Of a DNA stretch of 64,000 bases, positions 38,201 through 46,077 are shown one piece after another. Numbering within the stretch: the first letter of the stretch is position 1; every line of letters begins with the position of its first letter. The notes beneath the pieces are model-generated. The model made no database searches. It was not told the origin of the DNA and saw only the letters and a list, made by a program, of their open reading frames with translations. The translations under genes and the position numbers were made by a program. The stretch is from Pseudomonas putida (GTDB lineage Bacteria; Pseudomonadota; Gammaproteobacteria; Pseudomonadales; Pseudomonadaceae), in assembly GCF_001976065.1 (NCBI RefSeq), contig NZ_MNAH01000001.1, forward strand, positions 1,103,628 to 1,167,627, written 5' to 3'.

Positions 38201-41086
38201 ATCCGCGAATTCAACCAGTGCGAAGGCAGCGATCCACGCGACGGCACGCCAGCCTGCCCGAAAGCCAAGAACCATCCGTACTTCGGTCAATTTGGCCGGG
38301 CCGACTGGGTCGGCGCACGCACGGCCATGCAGCGCTGGTTCGTCGACCCGGTGGTCAACGCCAAAGGCGTCGACCGTGGCCTGGGCACCATCTTTACCCA
38401 CGACCACCTCGGCCCATCGACTCACCAACAGATTGGCCTGTACGCCACCGTACTGGCAGAACCTGCCGGTTCCACCTGGTTCCACGCCGAAACCGGCGAG
38501 CCGTTGTACAGTGGCGCGCGCCAGGACGGCGGGCCGACTTCGTGGCAAGCGGTGATTTCCACCGGTGACATCGACGGCGACGGCAAGAACGACAGCTTCC
38601 GCGAGTTCTTCCTCGAATACAGCGACTTCCAGCACGCCTATGAAGCCGGTGTGTACGTGGGCGCCGGTCCTGACGGCAAACCCAATGCGCAAGGCTTCCC
38701 GGCCACCGCCGACAGCTTCCGCTACGCCATCAACCCGCCAGTGCGCAACAACGCCAGCACCTTGCTGGACGGCATTATCGAAGTGCAGGGCGGCATGGTG
38801 CCCGGCTGCCCGAGCCGGCCATGCCCACAAGCCATCTCGGTGGATGACCCGGGCATGTTCGTGGTCAATTACCGCAACGAACCGCTGGCCCTGCGGGTGT
38901 ACGACCCGAACAAGGTCGGCCCGGACGGCAAGCGCGGCATGCAGGCCGATGGCCTGGGCGGCGACCTGGCGTACGCCATGCAAAGCCGTACCGACCGTGC
39001 GATCCCGGCGATGAACCTGGCGCCGAACCTGATCACCGCGGCCACCGGCCCCACTGGCGGTACCACGCTGTTCCCGCCACACATCAACAAGGGCGGCGCC
39101 GAGCCTGGCGATCCGTTCACCCCGATGCTGCGCACCTACACCGGCGACAACGTGCGGCTACGGGTGCATGCCGGCGGTCACGAAGAGGAGCACAACGTCA
39201 CCCTGCACGGCGTGAAGTGGCTGCAAAGTGGTTCCGGTTTCGGCAACAGCTCCAACTCCGGCTGGCGCGCGTCGCAGATGATCGGCATCTCCGAGCAGAT
39301 GGGCTTCAATGCGCCAGTGTCGATGCTGTCCAGCTCGGCGGCCACCACCGGTGACTACCTGTACTCGATGGATGCGTCGATCGAAGGTTACTGGAGCGGA
39401 ATCTGGGGCGTGATGCGCAACTACACCGCGCAACGCAGCGATCTGTTCGCGCTGCCCAACAACGCCAAGCCAACCGGTATGCGCAACACCGTGGCCTTCG
39501 ACGGCGTTTGCCCACGGTACGGCGCCAACCCCAACGGCATCGGCACCCGGCCGACCCCGCAGCGCAACTATGAAGTGGTGGCGGCGCTAGCCAACGACAT
39601 CCTCGGCAATCCGCTGGGCCTGACCATCGGTGATCCGGCAGGACTCGGCCAGCATGTCGGCGGGCCGCTGAATCCGGCCGGCGGTACCCTGGTCTTCAAC
39701 TCGCGCACCGTGAGCATCCCGCAGGTCACCGTGACCGACCCTGAAGACGGTGAAACCATCACCATCGGCGGGCAAAGCGGGCCGCTGCATGACCCGACCG
39801 CGATCCTGTATGTGCGCAAGGCCGACCTCGACCCTACCACCGGCAAGCTCAAGCCCGGCGTGCCTGTCGAACCCCTGGTGCTGCGCGCAGCGGCCGGTGA
39901 TTGCATCAACGTCACCCTGGAAAACCGTCTGCCGAGCGTGATGCCGGACCTGACCCAGACCGCGGTGATGCAAGGCATGGTCAAGCGCGATCGCAACAGC
40001 GGCAGCGGTTCGACCACCTTCAGCAACAACCTGATGCGGCCGTCGAGCCACGTGGGTCTGCACGCGCAATTGCTGGCGTACGACATCACCAAATCCGACG
40101 GCACCAACGTCGGCGCCAACCCGACCCAGACCGTGCCGCCGCGAGTCGGCAGCAGCGGTGCCTACCCAACCCGTACCTACCAGTACTACGCCGGGCACCT
40201 GGAGCGCGAAGGCAAACCGATCACGCAACTGGGGCGCAACGTCGACAACATCAATGCCACGGCGATCGAGTTCGGTGGCTTGAACATCACCCCGGCGGAC
40301 GTGATCAAGCAGTCGCAAAAAGGCCTGGCTGGGGCGATGAGCATCCTGCCAGTGGGCGCCACCTGGGTCGACGACACGCGCAAAGTGAATGCGACGGTCA
40401 CCGCACCGGGGCAAACCAGCTACCGCGACTTTGCGATGGTCTGGCAGAAAGCCTTGAACATTCGCTGGGCCAATGGTCGGCCAGTGGAAGGAATTGCCGC
40501 GGAAGGGTTCGGCGTGCCGACCGATCCGCAGGACAACTCCAGCATGGCCATCAACTACAGGACCGAACCGATGTGGTTCCGCTTCGGCCTGGCCCCGGAT
40601 GCACCGTTCGGCCATGCCGATGGCGCGGGCTACGGCGACATGGTGAACGCGCACATGGCCTACAGCAATGCGCTGGTGGGGGGTGATCCGCAGACGCCAG
40701 TGCTGTACGCCAAGCCTGGGCAGCCGTTCCGCACGCACATCCTGATGCCTACCGGTGGCAGTCGCGGCACGACCTTCCAGCTGGACGGTCACGTCTGGTC
40801 GAACAACCCGTTCCTGTCGGAGAAGAGCGATACCGGTGGCTACCCAATGGGCACCCCTGGCGTGGGTTCGGTGAAGTTCGGCTACAACCCGATGTCGATG
40901 TACATCGGCGCCCGCGAGAGCGTCCTGCCGGCAGCGCACTTCAGTTTCATGCTGCCGAGCGCCGGGGGTGTCAATGCGATACCGGGTGACTACCTGTTCC
41001 GCGACTACGGCGCCTACGGCAACACCTCCGGGTTGTGGGGACTGTTACGGGTGACCAACGAACCGCAACCGGCGCCAGCGCCATAG
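35261..41086 (+). CDS. Giant secreted multicopper oxidase, MnxG/MofA/McoA-type (putative Mn(II) oxidase)
   Basis: 1941 residues from the ATG at 35261 (GAGG 9 bases upstream; a GTG at 35255 is too close to it). A Sec signal peptide ends near EASA-RC (about residue 26). Copper motifs: HIFHLHGHQW (476-485) and HCHFYPHFAQGM (530-541) form a type 1/trinuclear set; HDHLGPSTHQQ (1047-1057) and HEEEHNVTLHG (1307-1317) lie in the second half. GDCLTINLQN and GDCINVTLEN mark repeated cupredoxin units. An acidic NDDDDDEEEGDDDGEHH stretch is at about 629-645. Size and the HDHLGPSTHQQ motif match large Pseudomonas/Leptothrix oxidases implicated in Mn(II) oxidation. Export by the neighbouring T2SS is likely. 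Substrate not proven. Confidence 0.88.
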   Translation: MTGIFHAPSVLPLLLLAASVFGIEFAEASARCERNLVANVVALDQPLMFNRLGAQNVNGMMFALRRDVVDDHDISLAQGGAAVPGKVSLRPDKRPRPLVLRVAAGDCLTINLQNLLAYQANPGSHEGGEEEEGIEIGNNQNFKVDEQVADRHVGFQVNGMQAVNSIDDIASFTGRNANSLIAPGGSRSYTLYAEREGVFAASSRGATFGGEGAAGNVANGLFGQVVVLPKGGRSYRNTVTEEEMRLATTGRTPAGQPIVDYQARFPQREPWIREGKAGTPIINMVDGNEIISSESDAIVMGSNADGSFPASTYPLEAVGKRNPAIPNRLEPFRDFASQFQDETAATQAFPAYWADPVMAHVLEPTRDSFMINYGSGGMGAEVVANRLGVGPMHDCLSCAYEEFFLSSHTVGDVAMLVDVPANAGLEGITPGQTPTADQVGVKATMALYPSEPSNVNHSYIGDFVKFRNTHNGHEQHIFHLHGHQWLFNPNDDNSDYVDAQGIGPGAGYTYEIANGGSGNRNRVAGDAIYHCHFYPHFAQGMWAMWRVHDVFEEGTQLEVSQQGNDGYHSEPYALRSGKPAAGARALPDGEIVAGTPIPAVVPLPGKAMAPMPGKVAVVPKIGETLVAANDDDDDEEEGDDDGEHHGGSGGAQAIGSLALVDRSEANRNADGTLKNPGYPFWIGGMESSVGQRPPTPPLDMLDAASAQALKATGKALWANLDPAQSGGWDGGLGRHALDGVSAGGEAETITTSLDFSKTVTRAKPIYLPEEGTEVEQAAMAFHAKKDHPSFALLPGNQIVARPFRTNGALPMAGAPFYEPCMDDRQKRLSSSAGTGEFNSGERPDGMSFIGSSSFTADRPRIYKAANIQFDAVYNKVGYHFPQARILALWEDAWPVITKQRPPEPLVMRMNTFDCVQYQQTNLVPATYEMDDYQVRTPTDVIGQHIHLPKWDLVSADGSSNGWNYEDGVLSPGAVQERIHAIREFNQCEGSDPRDGTPACPKAKNHPYFGQFGRADWVGARTAMQRWFVDPVVNAKGVDRGLGTIFTHDHLGPSTHQQIGLYATVLAEPAGSTWFHAETGEPLYSGARQDGGPTSWQAVISTGDIDGDGKNDSFREFFLEYSDFQHAYEAGVYVGAGPDGKPNAQGFPATADSFRYAINPPVRNNASTLLDGIIEVQGGMVPGCPSRPCPQAISVDDPGMFVVNYRNEPLALRVYDPNKVGPDGKRGMQADGLGGDLAYAMQSRTDRAIPAMNLAPNLITAATGPTGGTTLFPPHINKGGAEPGDPFTPMLRTYTGDNVRLRVHAGGHEEEHNVTLHGVKWLQSGSGFGNSSNSGWRASQMIGISEQMGFNAPVSMLSSSAATTGDYLYSMDASIEGYWSGIWGVMRNYTAQRSDLFALPNNAKPTGMRNTVAFDGVCPRYGANPNGIGTRPTPQRNYEVVAALANDILGNPLGLTIGDPAGLGQHVGGPLNPAGGTLVFNSRTVSIPQVTVTDPEDGETITIGGQSGPLHDPTAILYVRKADLDPTTGKLKPGVPVEPLVLRAAAGDCINVTLENRLPSVMPDLTQTAVMQGMVKRDRNSGSGSTTFSNNLMRPSSHVGLHAQLLAYDITKSDGTNVGANPTQTVPPRVGSSGAYPTRTYQYYAGHLEREGKPITQLGRNVDNINATAIEFGGLNITPADVIKQSQKGLAGAMSILPVGATWVDDTRKVNATVTAPGQTSYRDFAMVWQKALNIRWANGRPVEGIAAEGFGVPTDPQDNSSMAINYRTEPMWFRFGLAPDAPFGHADGAGYGDMVNAHMAYSNALVGGDPQTPVLYAKPGQPFRTHILMPTGGSRGTTFQLDGHVWSNNPFLSEKSDTGGYPMGTPGVGSVKFGYNPMSMYIGARESVLPAAHFSFMLPSAGGVNAIPGDYLFRDYGAYGNTSGLWGLLRVTNEPQPAPAP

Positions 41087-41100
41087 GGCAGGCAAACGCA

Positions 41101-41199
41101 ACCCCTGTAGGAGCTGGCTTGCCAGCGAAGACGGAGAGTCAGACACATCAATGCTGGATGTGCTGACGCCTTCGCTGGCAAGCCAGCTCCTACAGGGGT
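41101..41199. repeat. REP doublet (inverted pair) inside the oxidase operon
   Basis: CCTGTAGGAGCTGGCTTGCC and its inverse GGCAAGCCAGCTCCTACAGG, with an ACATCAATGCTGGATGT hairpin between them, fill the gap between the oxidase stop and the beta-propeller gene. It may stabilise upstream mRNA or reduce read-through into the downstream genes. Confidence 0.88.
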
Positions 41200-41239
41200 G
41201 GGTGGTGGAGGCAGGGATAGATCTGAAGGGGAGAGTGAC

Positions 41240-43192
41240 ATGAACAGGACCATCAAAATCGCCAGTGTCGCGCTGATCGTCGGGGTCGCGCTGATCTGGC
41301 TCGGGGTGTGGCGCACGTCGCCTCCGACCCTGCTCAGCGAAATCGCGCTGCCCGACACCTGGAGCGACCAGACGCTGGAACGCGACGGCGTGTCGGTGGC
41401 CCTTGAGGTTCGGCCGCTTACCGCAGGCGGCGTACTGCGCGAGGGTGAATTTGCCGACGTGCGTTTCAAGGTCACCGACAAGGCGTCCGGCCAGCCGCTG
41501 GCGGGCATCGCCCCCGGTGCCTGGATCGACCCCGAAACCGTCGCCGCCGACCAGGCCCAGGGCCGCGAACAGAGCTGCAAGGCCCGGGTCGGGGTGTTCC
41601 TCAAGTCGAGTATCGGCGCGCGTCCGCTGCTCGATCTCAACAGCTACTTCCTGATGGTGATGAACCGCGATGCCAGCGTCTCGGTGGTCGACCCGTCGGT
41701 CTCGGTGGGTGGCATCACCAGCACCATGACCCGCATCGACATCAAGCAACCGCCGATGGACTGGGTCACCCCCAGGGACAACAAGCGGGTATTCGTGTCG
41801 ATGCCGAGCGCAGGCGAAGTCGCGGTGCTCGACAGTGAGCAATTCAAGTTGCTCGACTCGGTGGCCGCCGGCAGTAATCCGGTGCGCGTGGCCTTGCAAC
41901 CGGACGAGCGCCTGCTGTGGGTCGGTAACAATGCCCCCTCGGCCGAGCTTTCCGGGGTCACGGTGATCGACACCGCCAGCCTCAAACCCCTCAAGCACCT
42001 GGCCACCGGCAGCGGCCACCACGAGATCGCCTTCAGCAAGGACAGCCGCTTCGCCTTTGTCACCAACCGCGACGACGGTACCCTGAGCATCATCGACGTT
42101 GCCACCCTGACCATCGCCAAGCAGCTCAAGACCGGTTCGCACCCGCTGTCGGTGGTGTACTCGCCGTTGTCCGGCGCGGCCTATGTCAGCGATGGCAAGG
42201 ACGGTACGGTCACCGTGGTCGATGCCGTAAGCCAGTCGGTGCGACGGGTGATCAAGACGAAGCAGGGCCTGGGCCCCATGGGCTTCAGCGCCGACGGCCG
42301 ATTCGGCATCGTGCTCAATACCCTGGAGAATCAGGTCGCGGTGATCGACGCGGCCAACGATGCGCTGATCCATGAACTGGACGTGTCCGCCGAGCCCTAC
42401 CAGGTGGTGTTCACCAAGGCCTATGCCTACGTGCGCGGACTGGCTTCGGCCAAAGTCACGATGATCAATTTGGCGTCCCTCGGTGAAGGCCGCAAGCCGA
42501 TCACCCAGGGCTTCGAAGCCGGACCGCAGCCGCCACGGCTGGCCGGTGACCTGCCGCTGGCGTCGAGCCTGGCGGTGTCGCGGGACGACAACGCGGTGTT
42601 CGTGGTCAACCCGGTGGACAACACCACCTACTTCTACGCCGAAGGCATGAACGCGCCGATGTCGGGCTACCCCAATCGCGGGCAAGTGGCGCGGGCGGCA
42701 CTGGTCATCGACCGCAGCCTGCGCGAAGTCGAGCCGGGGGTTTACAGCTCGAGGATCAAGCTGCCGGCAGCCGGGCGTTTCGACGTGGCGTTCCTGCTCA
42801 ATCAGCCCAACATCATCCATTGCTTCAGCGCCGTGGTTGAGACGAACAGCAGCCTTGAACCTGGCGCCGGCGTGCCGAAGGTGGAGTTCCTGCTCGATAA
42901 ATCCACGGCCGCCCTGGGCAGTCCCTATGTCGTGCGTTTTCGCATCGTCCAGGGCAAGCAGAAGGTCCATCGCAGCGGGGTCAAGGACGTGCAGGTGCGC
43001 TACTTCCTGGCGCCGAGTGCACGGCCTCGGCTCGTCGCGGCAGTGGACGTGGGCAATGGAATCTACGAAGCCCCGGTCACCCTCGACCAGAGAGGTGCCT
43101 GGTACCTGCACGTGCGTGCGGCGTCCCTGGGGGCGAATTTCGACGATCAGACTTTTGCCAGCGTTCGGGTGACCCCTGGCCTTGTTCATTGA
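41240..43192 (+). CDS. Membrane-anchored YVTN/cytochrome-d1-like beta-propeller protein
   Basis: 650 residues from the ATG at 41240 (GGGGAGAG site). One N-terminal membrane helix (IASVALIVGVALIWLGVW) anchors a periplasmic protein. Residues about 180-450 are repeated propeller blades: GEVAVLDSEQFKLLDSVAAG, GVTVIDTASLKPLKHLATGS, GTLSIIDVATLTIAKQLKTG and GTVTVVDAVSQSVRRVIKTK. A beta-sandwich C-terminus with GAWYLHVRAASLG follows. There is no CxxCH heme motif; a single Cys lies near residue 109 (EQSCKARVG). The first gene after the oxidase, it may be an assembly, binding or electron-transfer partner (inference). Confidence 0.75.
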   Translation: MNRTIKIASVALIVGVALIWLGVWRTSPPTLLSEIALPDTWSDQTLERDGVSVALEVRPLTAGGVLREGEFADVRFKVTDKASGQPLAGIAPGAWIDPETVAADQAQGREQSCKARVGVFLKSSIGARPLLDLNSYFLMVMNRDASVSVVDPSVSVGGITSTMTRIDIKQPPMDWVTPRDNKRVFVSMPSAGEVAVLDSEQFKLLDSVAAGSNPVRVALQPDERLLWVGNNAPSAELSGVTVIDTASLKPLKHLATGSGHHEIAFSKDSRFAFVTNRDDGTLSIIDVATLTIAKQLKTGSHPLSVVYSPLSGAAYVSDGKDGTVTVVDAVSQSVRRVIKTKQGLGPMGFSADGRFGIVLNTLENQVAVIDAANDALIHELDVSAEPYQVVFTKAYAYVRGLASAKVTMINLASLGEGRKPITQGFEAGPQPPRLAGDLPLASSLAVSRDDNAVFVVNPVDNTTYFYAEGMNAPMSGYPNRGQVARAALVIDRSLREVEPGVYSSRIKLPAAGRFDVAFLLNQPNIIHCFSAVVETNSSLEPGAGVPKVEFLLDKSTAALGSPYVVRFRIVQGKQKVHRSGVKDVQVRYFLAPSARPRLVAAVDVGNGIYEAPVTLDQRGAWYLHVRAASLGANFDDQTFASVRVTPGLVH

Positions 43193-43205
43193 AGAGGACA
43201 TCGAC

Positions 43206-43874
43206 ATGAACCGATTCGCACATCATGGACTGCTGACGATCTGCCTGTTGGCCTGCTCGTTGGAATTAGCTATCGGCCAGGCCCTGGCCCACTCCGCCGA
43301 CGAACATGCCGGCCACACCCAGGCGGCGAAAAGCGCCAGCTCCGAGACCGCGCAGGTCAAGTTTGCCGACGTCGCGCTGGTAGACCAGAACGGCAAGACC
43401 GTGCGCCTGGAAAAAGACCTGGTGGCCAACAAGATCGTGGTCATGAGCTTCATCTATACCAGTTGCACCACGGTCTGCCCGGTGGTGTCCTCGATCATGG
43501 GCAAGGTGCAGAAGCAGCTGGGTGCACGGGTCGGCAGCGAGGTGCAACTGGTGTCGATCAGCATCGACCCGCAACGCGATGATGCCAGGCGCCTGAACGA
43601 CTACGCCCGCGCGTTCCAGAACGGCCCGGGCTGGAGCTGGCTGACCGGCTCTACGCAGTCGGTCAACGAAACCCTCAAGGGCCTGGGCAGCTTCAGTGGC
43701 GACTTCAAGAATCATGCACCGCTGATCCTGGTGGGGGACGGCAACAGCCGCCACTGGACCCGCTACTACGGCTTCACCGATCCGAGCATATTGACCCGTC
43801 AGGTGGAGAAGCTCAGCGGTGAACGCAACGCCCACGCCAAACACACCGCCATCGCGATGGAGCATCAGCCATGA
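43206..43874 (+). CDS. SCO1/SenC family copper chaperone (first copy)
   Basis: A 222-residue protein with an N-terminal signal sequence. The thioredoxin-like domain has the copper motif TSCTTVCPV (Cys87 and Cys91) and the distal His170 in FKNHAPLI. His-rich segments HSADEHAGHT near the mature N-terminus may also bind copper. SCO proteins deliver copper to or maintain thiols at copper sites, so loading of the neighbouring oxidase is the obvious role. Its stop overlaps the next SCO gene (ATGA). Confidence 0.88.
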   Translation: MNRFAHHGLLTICLLACSLELAIGQALAHSADEHAGHTQAAKSASSETAQVKFADVALVDQNGKTVRLEKDLVANKIVVMSFIYTSCTTVCPVVSSIMGKVQKQLGARVGSEVQLVSISIDPQRDDARRLNDYARAFQNGPGWSWLTGSTQSVNETLKGLGSFSGDFKNHAPLILVGDGNSRHWTRYYGFTDPSILTRQVEKLSGERNAHAKHTAIAMEHQP

Positions 43875-44503
43875 AACTACTCGACTGGATCGCCCTGAGC
43901 GTCTGCGCCTGCCTCGCAAGCACTGTGGTCATGGCTCACGAAGGACATGCGCCAGCGGCGCCTGCCGCCGATACGGCGGTGGCCGCCGCCCAGCCGACCG
44001 CAGGCACCCGCGATGCCAAGACCTGGTTCACCGACACGCCGTTGCAGGACCAGAACGGCAATACCCTGCGTTTCTACAGCGACGCGCTGCAAGACCGCGT
44101 GGTGCTGCTCAATGTGATTTTCACCCATTGCACCGATGCCTGCCCGTTGATCACCCAGAAACTCAAGCAAGTGCGCGAAGTGCTGGGCGACAAGGCGGAC
44201 GGCATCACCTTTATCTCCCTTACCAGTGATCCGCTGCGGGACACCCCGGCGGTACTCAAGGCTTATACCTTGAAGCAGGGCGTCGATGAGCCCCACTGGC
44301 TTTTTCTTACCGGCGACAAAGCGCAAATGGACCTGGTCCTGGGGCGCGTTGGCCAGGTCATTCCGTCCCCCGAGCAGCACTCCACCCAGTTGATCGTCGG
44401 TGACGTGGCGAACAAGCGCTGGAGCAAGATCCGTCCCGATGCCCCGGCCGCCGCCATTGCCCAGCGCTTGCAGCTGTTGGCAATGCCGGTTGCCGGTCGT
44501 TGA
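43871..44503 (+). CDS. SCO1/SenC family copper chaperone (second copy)
   Basis: A 210-residue protein with a signal peptide ending near VVMA. The copper motif is THCTDACPL (Cys87 and Cys91) with His170 in SPEQHST, the same numbering as the upstream paralogue. The sequence otherwise differs, so the pair is not a recent duplication. The two may act in sequence or as reductant and metallochaperone. Translationally coupled to the upstream gene. Confidence 0.88.
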   Translation: MKLLDWIALSVCACLASTVVMAHEGHAPAAPAADTAVAAAQPTAGTRDAKTWFTDTPLQDQNGNTLRFYSDALQDRVVLLNVIFTHCTDACPLITQKLKQVREVLGDKADGITFISLTSDPLRDTPAVLKAYTLKQGVDEPHWLFLTGDKAQMDLVLGRVGQVIPSPEQHSTQLIVGDVANKRWSKIRPDAPAAAIAQRLQLLAMPVAGR

Positions 44504-44512
44504 GTCCGGGCC

Positions 44513-46063
44513 ATGAAAAGCGCCCTGATCCTCGGCCTGCTTATCCTCGGCGGCATCAGCCTGAGCGCCCAGGCATTAACCCTGACGCCCAGCGAAAGCG
44601 CCGGCAAACGGCTGTACCGCGAGGGTGTGTCCGCCAGCGGCGAGCCGATCATGGCCCGGATCGGGGCGGCGGGCATGCTCCTGCCGGCCACCAGCGTGCC
44701 CTGCGCCAACTGCCACGGCAGCGATGGCCTGGGGCGCCCGGAGGGCGGGGTGCGCCCGCCCGACCTGAGCTGGTCACGGCTGACCAGCACCTACGGACAA
44801 CAGCAGATCAACGGCCGTGCCTACCCGGCCTATACCGAGGGCACTCTTGCCCGTGCGGTCCAGGAAGGGCGTGACCCGGGCAACAACCGCCTCGATTCGG
44901 CGATGCCGCGGTTCGTTCTGTCGATGAGCGACCAACGCAACCTGACGGCGTACCTCAAGCGCCTGGCCGACGAGCGCGATCCGGGCCTGAGCCCCGACAG
45001 CCTGCACCTGGGCACCTTGCTGCCGAGCACCGGCGTGCTGGGTGAGGAAGGCGCCACCGTGGCGGCGGTGCTGCGGGGCAGCGTGGCGCGGATCAACGAA
45101 GCGGGGGGCATTCATGGCCGGCAGTTGCGCCTGACCATTCTTGACCCAGGCCCCGACCGTGTCAGTGCCGAGCATGCGCTCGACCAATTGATCGAACAGG
45201 AACAGGTGTTCGCCCTGGTCGCACCGCTGGTGCCGGCACTGGATGCCGAATTGGCCCCACGCCTGGAACAGGCCGGCGTGCCCTTGATCGGGCCGCTGTC
45301 GTTGCAAGGCACGGCCCAGGCCAGCCGGCAGATTTTCGAACCGCTGCCGGGGCTGCGCGAACAGATGATTGCCCTGGCCAACTACGCCGCCACCAGTCTG
45401 CGCGTGCTGCAAGGTCCGACGCTGATCGCCTACCCGAACGAGCCGGGCCAGCGGCTGGCAGCCGAGAAACTGGCCCAGTACCTGCAGGACAACGCCTGGC
45501 AAAAAGTGCGCCTGCAACCCTACGAGACGGCGCAGGACGAGTTGCCGCTGGGCTCGCGCTCGGTGTTCTACATGGGCAGCAGTGGCGGGTTCAGCCGCCT
45601 GGCCGCGCGTTTGCAGACCGCGGGCCAGGTGCCCTATCTGTTCGCTGCCTCCAACCAGGTGGCGGGGGACCTGATGCAGGTGCCCAGCGGGTTTTCCCGG
45701 CGGGTGTTCCTCGCGTATCCGTTCGTGCCCAGCGACTGGACGAGGACCGGGCGCACCGCCCTGACTCAATTGCGCGAACGCCAGAAGCTCGGCGGCGAGC
45801 ACGCGGTGCTGCAGGTCGGGGCCTACAGTTCGATGCTGCTGCTCAGCGAGGGCATGAAACAGGCGGGGCGCGATGCCAGCCGGGAGAAACTCATCAGTGC
45901 CCTGGAAGGCCTGCACGACTTCGATACCGGCCTGACCCCGCTGATCAGTTTCGGGCCGGGCCGCCGCCTGGGCCTGAGTGGCGCCCATGTGGTCACCGTA
46001 GACCTGCCCGACCAGCGCTTCTACCTGGTCGCCCCCTACAAACCCATTGCCGCCATGCCCTGA
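44513..46063 (+). CDS. Cytochrome c fused to a type 1 periplasmic-binding domain
   Basis: A 516-residue protein with a signal peptide (residues 1-22). The N-terminal 150 residues hold one c-type heme motif, CANCH (64-68), with a candidate axial Met in MPRFVLSM. Residues about 165-510 match a LivJ-like periplasmic substrate-binding fold (LGTLLPSTGVLGEEGATVAA then RINEAGGIHGRQLRLTILDP). This fusion is unusual. It lies between the SCO genes and a parvulin gene, so it may sense or pass electrons in the periplasm next to the oxidase (inference). Ribosome site weak. Confidence 0.85.
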   Translation: MKSALILGLLILGGISLSAQALTLTPSESAGKRLYREGVSASGEPIMARIGAAGMLLPATSVPCANCHGSDGLGRPEGGVRPPDLSWSRLTSTYGQQQINGRAYPAYTEGTLARAVQEGRDPGNNRLDSAMPRFVLSMSDQRNLTAYLKRLADERDPGLSPDSLHLGTLLPSTGVLGEEGATVAAVLRGSVARINEAGGIHGRQLRLTILDPGPDRVSAEHALDQLIEQEQVFALVAPLVPALDAELAPRLEQAGVPLIGPLSLQGTAQASRQIFEPLPGLREQMIALANYAATSLRVLQGPTLIAYPNEPGQRLAAEKLAQYLQDNAWQKVRLQPYETAQDELPLGSRSVFYMGSSGGFSRLAARLQTAGQVPYLFAASNQVAGDLMQVPSGFSRRVFLAYPFVPSDWTRTGRTALTQLRERQKLGGEHAVLQVGAYSSMLLLSEGMKQAGRDASREKLISALEGLHDFDTGLTPLISFGPGRRLGLSGAHVVTVDLPDQRFYLVAPYKPIAAMP

Positions 46064-46077
46064 TCCGGAGGCCGAAG

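Noticed and set aside
35483..39082. Long minus-strand ORFs opposite the oxidase
   Set aside because: Shadows produced by the strong third-position GC bias of the oxidase gene.
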